DNA from: Verrucomicrobiota bacterium
Lineage (GTDB): Bacteria > Verrucomicrobiota > Verrucomicrobiia > Limisphaerales > Pedosphaeraceae
DNA: 37,284 nt
Reading direction: 5' to 3'
NCBI GenBank assembly: GCA_021325145.1
Contig: JAJPHR010000111.1
Location: 1-37,284 of the forward strand
Of this stretch, positions 32,574 to 37,284 are shown piece by piece (position 1 is the stretch's first letter; each line of letters opens with the position of its first letter). The notes below the pieces were generated by a model. The model saw only the letters and a program-made list of their open reading frames with translations, was not told the DNA's origin and made no database searches. Both the position numbers and the translations under genes were made by a program.

Positions 32574-33860
32574 ATGAAGATCAGCGTCATTGGCCTGGGT
32601 TACGTGGGGTTGCCGCTCTCACTCCAGTTTGCGCGCTCGGGAGTGGAGGTGCTGGGGCTGGATGTCGATCCCGAGAAGGTGGAATGGATTAACCGCGGAC
32701 AGAGTTACATCCAACACATCGAAAGCTCCGCCGTCCAAAATGTTGTCGCCGCCGGACGTTTCTCAGCGACCACCGATTTCAAGCGGGTGGGTGAAGCCGA
32801 TGCCGTTATCATCTGTGTTCCGACTCCGCTGAACAAAAATCGGGAGCCGGACATTTCGTACATTCTCCGCACCGGCGAAGCCATCGCTCCGCACCTGGCC
32901 CGGGGCGCGCTCGTGGTGCTCGAATCCACGACTTATCCAGGCACGACTGAGGAGGACCTGCGCCGGGTATTGGAAGCCAAATCCGGGTTGCGCGCCGGGG
33001 TCGATTTTCACCTGGCATTTTCGCCCGAGCGGGAAGACCCCGGTAATCCGGGCAGCAAAATTGCGGAGATTCCCAAAGTAGTGGGTGGCCTAACTCCGGC
33101 CTGTCTGGAAAAGGCGAGCGCGCTCTACCGTCGCGCTGTCAAAATTGTGGTTCCCGTTTCCTCATGCAAGGCAGCCGAGGCCACGAAACTGCTCGAGAAC
33201 ATTTTCCGCGGAGTGAATATCGCGCTCGTCAACGAGTTGAAAGTCGTTTACAGCGCGATGGGCATCGACATCTGGGAAGTCATCGATGCCGCGCGAACCA
33301 AACCTTTTGGTTTCATGCCATTTTATCCCGGGCCCGGGTTGGGCGGACACTGCATCCCCATCGATCCCTTTTACCTGACTTGGAAGGCGCGGGAATTCGG
33401 CAAGCCCACGCGATTCATCGAATTGGCGGGAGAAATCAACACCGCGATGACCAACTACGTTGTTGGGCGCGTGGTCGAGGCATTGAACTCGCTTCGCAAA
33501 TCGGTCAATGGCAGCCGCTTGTTGCTCATCGGCCTGGCGTACAAACCGGATGTGGATGACGTTCGGGAATCGCCCACCTTCATACTGATGGACCGCCTCA
33601 AGGAGCGGGGCGCGAAAGTGGCGTACTACGATCCGCACGTCCCGGTAATCCGGCCGACGCGCGAGCATGGTTACTGGACCGGCACCGCATCAGTGGCCTG
33701 GAATGCTGACAGCATCAGCAGTTTTGACGCGGTGATTATCTGCACAGCTCACCGCGTGATCAATTACAAGGAACTGGCCATCTGGGCCAGGTGCATCGTC
33801 GATTCGCGCAACGCAATGGCCAATGTTCCAGTCAAACCCGGACAGGTTTGGAAGGCTTGA
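32574..33860 (+). CDS. wbpA: UDP-N-acetyl-D-glucosamine 6-dehydrogenase (WbpA-like)
   Basis: A 428-residue NAD-dependent nucleotide-sugar dehydrogenase that would oxidise UDP-GlcNAc at C6 to UDP-GlcNAcA in two steps. The N-terminal Rossmann motif is 'VIGLGYVGLPLS' (5-16). The substrate and catalytic region has 'ESTTYPGTTEE' (117-127), 'FSPEREDPGNP' (149-159), Lys205 and Asn209 in 'ATKLLENIFRGVN', and the catalytic Cys260 in 'GPGLGGHCIPIDPFY'. The C-terminal domain begins with 'LLLIGLAYKPDVDDVRESP'. Segments 'SYIQHIESS' and 'PFYLTWKAREFG' favour the WbpA type over UDP-glucose dehydrogenases. Together with the upstream WbpP-like epimerase it can give UDP-GalNAcA. It is convergent with the prepilin-like gene. 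Confidence 0.9.
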   Translation: MKISVIGLGYVGLPLSLQFARSGVEVLGLDVDPEKVEWINRGQSYIQHIESSAVQNVVAAGRFSATTDFKRVGEADAVIICVPTPLNKNREPDISYILRTGEAIAPHLARGALVVLESTTYPGTTEEDLRRVLEAKSGLRAGVDFHLAFSPEREDPGNPGSKIAEIPKVVGGLTPACLEKASALYRRAVKIVVPVSSCKAAEATKLLENIFRGVNIALVNELKVVYSAMGIDIWEVIDAARTKPFGFMPFYPGPGLGGHCIPIDPFYLTWKAREFGKPTRFIELAGEINTAMTNYVVGRVVEALNSLRKSVNGSRLLLIGLAYKPDVDDVRESPTFILMDRLKERGAKVAYYDPHVPVIRPTREHGYWTGTASVAWNADSISSFDAVIICTAHRVINYKELAIWARCIVDSRNAMANVPVKPGQVWKA

Positions 33861-33926
33861 GCTGCCAATTTGTCGCCGGGTATTTGTCTGAGAGCAGCCG
33901 AAGAAATCGGAAGCCTTGAGTCCGCT

Positions 33927-34832
<906 letters not shown>

Positions 34833-34837
34833 TAAAG

Positions 34838-35158
34838 CTATTGTTTCACGAGTATGACTTGAACCCCTTTGGGATTGACGGCGAATTTCTGGCCCGGCGG
34901 AGCGGGTGGTGGATTGCTCACGTAACCGGCGGTTATCAGTTCCTCGAACGTGGCCGGCACGCGTTTGTTCTCGATGCTGTATTTGCGCAACGCCTGCGTC
35001 AGGGTAGCCAGCGTCGCTGTCATATCGGCGGGATTGGCTGCCTCCGCCGCTGGAGTAGACTGCGTGGCTGGCGCCGGGGATGCAGGCTTGCTGCAACCCG
35101 GCAGGAGCAGCAACAACAGGGCGGCTACTTTTCGTATTTGGTTCAAGGCTGTTCGCAT
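34838..35158 (-). CDS. Small lipoprotein paired with prepilin-like gene
   Basis: A 106-residue lipoprotein. The signal peptide is Leu-rich and ends in 'LLPGC' with Cys22. An Ala/Pro/Thr-rich linker (23-42) follows, then a helix-plus-loop unit ('LATLTQALRKYSIENKRVPA', 'FEELITAGYV', 'PPGQKFAVNP'). This last part resembles the C-terminal segment of GspG-like pseudopilins ('ALxKYYxxNGRxPxSLEELVxAGYL'), although there is no prepilin cleavage site here. It lies five bases upstream of the prepilin-like gene and is probably translated from the same message. It may act as a periplasmic partner of that protein, but nothing direct shows it. A palindromic repeat sits about 100 bases upstream. Confidence 0.75.
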   Translation of the reverse strand: MRTALNQIRKVAALLLLLLPGCSKPASPAPATQSTPAAEAANPADMTATLATLTQALRKYSIENKRVPATFEELITAGYVSNPPPAPPGQKFAVNPKGVQVILVKQ

Positions 35159-35263
35159 AAGGTTAATCGGGTTGAGTGAGTGAGCATGTCATCAAAATAG
35201 AGGACACCAGGCTTGGATTTCAAAGCCCTCTCATCGCGCCTGAAACGAAGGATAGGTTGCATG

Positions 35264-35336
35264 GCCTGTCGATAAGGGCAGTCCTCTGTCCGCCATTGGT
35301 TCGCAAGGAGTGACCGCCCTGCCAGGACAGGGTTTT
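35264..35336 (-). repeat. Palindromic intergenic repeat, family 1, copy 3 (diverged)
   Basis: Read on the minus strand it keeps the architecture of copies 1 and 2: 'ggcagggcggtcactcc', a variable centre, then 'ggcggacagaggactgccc'. It is clearly more diverged than the other two. It overlaps the TAA stop codon of the PD40 protein gene (35335-35337), so the gene's end is set inside or right against the element. Confidence 0.65.
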
Positions 35337-36843
35337 AAGGGAAGACGGGTTGATAACTGACGAAGGCGATGCTCCGGCTATCGGGTGACCAGGAAGGAAC
35401 GTTGATCGTTCCCTGGCCGCCAAAAAGCCGCGTGAGTGTCCGGATCGGACCTCCCGCAATCGGCATCAGACGCAGCATCACCTGTTTGTTTTCGGGATGG
35501 CCCTTTACATCCTGTGTGTAGGTGAGGAACGCGAGCCATTTGCCGTCCGGCGACGGGTGCGCAAACCAATTGTTATATTCGTCCGAGGTGATCTGCTGCT
35601 GTTCTGTTCCGTCGCGCTTCATGCGCCAGATTTGCATCGAACCACTCCGCTCGGAGTTGAAATAGATGAACTGGCCGTCGGGCGAAAAATCCGGGCCGTC
35701 ATCCAATCCCGTTGCGGTAGTAAGCCGCTGCTCTTCGCCGCCATCGGTAGAAATGGTGTAAACGTCAAACTCACCGTTCCGCTCCCCGCAAAAGGCCAGC
35801 GTCTTTCCATCCGGCGACCACCCGTGCCAGTATGAAGGCGAAAGTTTGGTGATGCGACGCGGAGCGCCACCGCCAAGTGGCAGAATGTAAATGATCGACT
35901 TGCCATTCTCGGTCTGGTCGCTGATGGCCACTCGTTTGCCATCCGGCGAAATACCGTGATCGTTGTTGATGCGATGGGCGAAGCCGGTTTCCACCGGCTG
36001 AGGCTCGCCGCCCGCGATCGGCAGGCGGTATAGTCGGCCACCCCGGTTGAACAAGAAGAACTGGCCGTCGGGCGACCAATTCGGCGCTTCAATGTGAGCG
36101 CTGGTTTGATAGACCACGCGCCGATCTCGCGAAGCAATGGGAATGACTTCCAGGGTGCTGGCGACTTGCGCCGGGGGGTTCGTTGCCGCCGGCAGAGCTT
36201 CCAGTTCGACTCGGGAAAACGTCGCGCGTTCGAGGGAATTTGTGTTATGGGCGCAGACAGCCAGGCCCACATAGAACGGCTCCTCGAACTTCACTGCATA
36301 AGCACATCCCGAGGGGCGCAACGAGTCGCCGGTGGCGGAAATCGAGAGTGAGATAAATTCACCGCGTTTTTCGAGCCGCACCCGGCCCGGCGCGGAAACA
36401 TTCGACTGAATTTCCTGTGTCATCACGCCTTTGGCTTCCCGGTATTGCAGCGAGGTGAGGCCGTTGCCATGCACGGCGACATCCACGTAGGCTGAATCCG
36501 GCTCCAGGGTTTGACGAATGACGAGGCAGGCCTTCCGATGCGCATCGCCATTGGTGCCGATCCATCGAATGTCGGCCGCCAGGGTTAAATCGCCTGACAT
36601 TCGCTTCCACAGGTAGTGGAACGAATCGTTCGTGAACCACATGTTGCCGCCGCCGCCCGCAATCACGTAGTTGCCTTGCTGCGCGTCGTATTGCATCGAC
36701 CCGGCGCGTGGCGGATTGCCAATGTCCGTTTGGCCCGAGAAAAGGCCAGGGCTCGAAATATCCCGCGGCGCACCCACTGCGCCCATGAGCAGACTGAAAG
36801 AAGTGATGAGCGTGGTGAGCGATACAACAAAGGCTGGCTTCAT
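35335..36843 (-). CDS. Exported PD40/TolB-like beta-propeller protein
   Basis: A 502-residue protein from the ATG at 36843, chosen because it gives a clean signal peptide ('MKPAFVVSLTTLITSF...GAVGA', about 1-25); an ATG three codons earlier (36852) is possible, and the frame is open to 37038. Residues about 30-225 form a beta-rich domain of jelly-roll type ('GDLTLAADIRWIGTNGDAHR', 'RLEKRGEFISLSIS'), similar to DUF1349 or laminin-G-like modules. Residues about 240-500 hold five or six PD40 blades, each marked by '(W/S)SPDG' ('NWSPDGQFFLF', 'ISPDGKRVAI', 'WSPDGKTLAF', 'FSPDGQFIYF', 'PSPDGKWLAF', 'WSPDSRSIAF'). Such propellers usually bind proteins or sugars at the surface or in the periplasm. 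It follows a truncated prepilin-like gene on the same strand. Confidence 0.85.
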   Translation of the reverse strand: MKPAFVVSLTTLITSFSLLMGAVGAPRDISSPGLFSGQTDIGNPPRAGSMQYDAQQGNYVIAGGGGNMWFTNDSFHYLWKRMSGDLTLAADIRWIGTNGDAHRKACLVIRQTLEPDSAYVDVAVHGNGLTSLQYREAKGVMTQEIQSNVSAPGRVRLEKRGEFISLSISATGDSLRPSGCAYAVKFEEPFYVGLAVCAHNTNSLERATFSRVELEALPAATNPPAQVASTLEVIPIASRDRRVVYQTSAHIEAPNWSPDGQFFLFNRGGRLYRLPIAGGEPQPVETGFAHRINNDHGISPDGKRVAISDQTENGKSIIYILPLGGGAPRRITKLSPSYWHGWSPDGKTLAFCGERNGEFDVYTISTDGGEEQRLTTATGLDDGPDFSPDGQFIYFNSERSGSMQIWRMKRDGTEQQQITSDEYNNWFAHPSPDGKWLAFLTYTQDVKGHPENKQVMLRLMPIAGGPIRTLTRLFGGQGTINVPSWSPDSRSIAFVSYQPVFP

Positions 36844-37000
36844 GGGTTCCATCTTAGCCAAGCCGCAGCTCATCTCAAAGCCGAATGTGCATTCATGGTT
36901 CGGTGCAGCAACAACGCCGATGGTGGTGACGGCAGCCGAGTCTGTATTTGTATGCCCCGGAAGGCGGCTGGAGCCACTGGACATGGGAGGGGTTTCCGGT

Positions 37001-37023
37001 AAGCCCCGCCCGGGGGGCTTTTT
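37001..37023 (+). terminator. GC-rich hairpin with T tract on the plus strand
   Basis: Stem aagcccc (37001-37007) and ggggctt (37014-37020) with a six-base loop, ending in five Ts on the plus strand. By shape it is an intrinsic terminator for plus-strand transcription, yet both neighbouring genes are on the minus strand. It may block antisense transcription toward the prepilin-like gene, or be only a hairpin between the two genes. Confidence 0.4.
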
Positions 37024-37053
37024 GGTGCGAAAAGCCAAACCAGTGCCAAACCC

Positions 37054-37284
37054 TCAGTGCCCGTTGCCGGGGGGAGAAAAGGGGCTCCACCACAGGTAAG
37101 TGCGGCCTCCCGGCCCCGGCCCCGTCCCGGCCGGGATGTTCGAATCCCCCTGGAATTGCAGTTTGGTGATGAACTGACTGTTTCCCGCAACCGCCAGAAT
37201 GTTTCCGCCCCGGGGATTGTGCAGCAAGCCCACGCCCTCGCTCGCATTGGGAAAGTTGGCCGCATCATTGTATTCAAACGCGCC
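37054..37284 (-). CDS. C-terminal part of a prepilin-like protein (cut by the window edge)
   Basis: The last 76 codons of a minus-strand gene whose start lies beyond the right edge; the stop is TGA at 37056-37054. This reading is in a different frame from the longer open frames over the same bases. The visible part reads 'NASEGVGLLHNPRGGNILAV', then 'AGNSQFITKLQFQ', a Gly/Pro stretch and 'GGRTYLWWSPFSPPGNGH'. The 'EG..LHNPRGGN' and 'GPGGRT.LWWSP' pattern is one I recall from the C termini of verrucomicrobial prepilin-like (N-methylation motif) proteins. It would be the second such protein in this end of the window. The PD40 gene follows about 210 bases downstream on the same strand. Confidence 0.7.
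   Translation of the reverse strand, partial: GAFEYNDAANFPNASEGVGLLHNPRGGNILAVAGNSQFITKLQFQGDSNIPAGTGPGPGGRTYLWWSPFSPPGNGH

Noticed and set aside
34833..35096. 88-residue N-terminal extension of the prepilin-like protein
   Set aside because: It lies over the lipoprotein gene in another frame and would put the prepilin cleavage site more than 100 residues in, which is implausible.
36870..37277. 135-codon minus-strand frame at the right edge
   Set aside because: A different minus-strand frame (37284 to 37054) encodes the recognisable C terminus of a prepilin-like protein; the longer frame is rich in Arg, Pro and Ser without any pattern.

Overview
The window looks like chromosomal DNA from a member of the Verrucomicrobiota, most likely a Pedosphaera/Limisphaerales-type soil or freshwater lineage. 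That placement is an inference. It rests on a DUF1800/DUF1501 gene pair, a prepilin-like protein with an N-terminal FTLIELLVVIAIIAILASLL-type helix and a C-terminal H-X9-DG motif, a secreted glycosidase ending in a short STNL..W domain, a DUF6496 protein, few clear Shine-Dalgarno sites, and several families of GC-rich palindromic intergenic repeats. No rRNA, tRNA, CRISPR array, phage gene or intact transposase was seen.

Layout. 0-1 kb: a short PQQ-propeller-like fragment (-) and a small membrane protein (+). 1-4.3 kb: a minus-strand operon of a membrane protein, a DUF1800 lipoprotein and a DUF1501 protein. 4.5-7 kb: a polar amino-acid ABC transporter (binding lipoprotein, permease, ATPase; +), with a palindromic repeat between permease and ATPase. 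7-10.2 kb (-): a CPA1-type Na+/H+ antiporter, then a PH-like small protein translationally coupled to an HI0933-family flavoprotein. 10.3-17.8 kb (-): an efflux operon of two tandem paralogous RND pumps and one adaptor lipoprotein, with no outer-membrane channel. 18-20.3 kb (+): a secreted GH51-like glycosidase. 20.6-22.5 kb (-): an ankyrin/serine-hydrolase fusion. 22.7-27.1 kb (-): a tight operon of outer-membrane porin, periplasmic cupredoxin and hybrid histidine kinase. 27.3-30.3 kb: a FecR-domain protein (-), a basic DUF6496 protein (+), inorganic pyrophosphatase (-) and a NarL-type response regulator (-). 30.7-33.9 kb (+): WbpP-like and WbpA-like UDP-GlcNAc epimerase and dehydrogenase flanking a YdcF/ElyC-type protein, which together suggest UDP-N-acetyl-hexuronic acid synthesis for a surface polysaccharide. 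33.9-37.3 kb (-): the C-terminal end of one prepilin-like protein at the right edge, a PD40 beta-propeller protein, a small lipoprotein and a second prepilin-like protein.

Most genes concern the envelope: nutrient uptake, efflux, ion exchange, glycan synthesis and breakdown, and secreted or pilin-like proteins. The two parts most worth a second look are the porin-cupredoxin-kinase operon, which could be an undescribed copper- or redox-linked sensing module, and the palindromic repeats. One repeat family has three copies, each at the 3' end of a minus-strand gene. A second family has two copies, one of them inside an operon.
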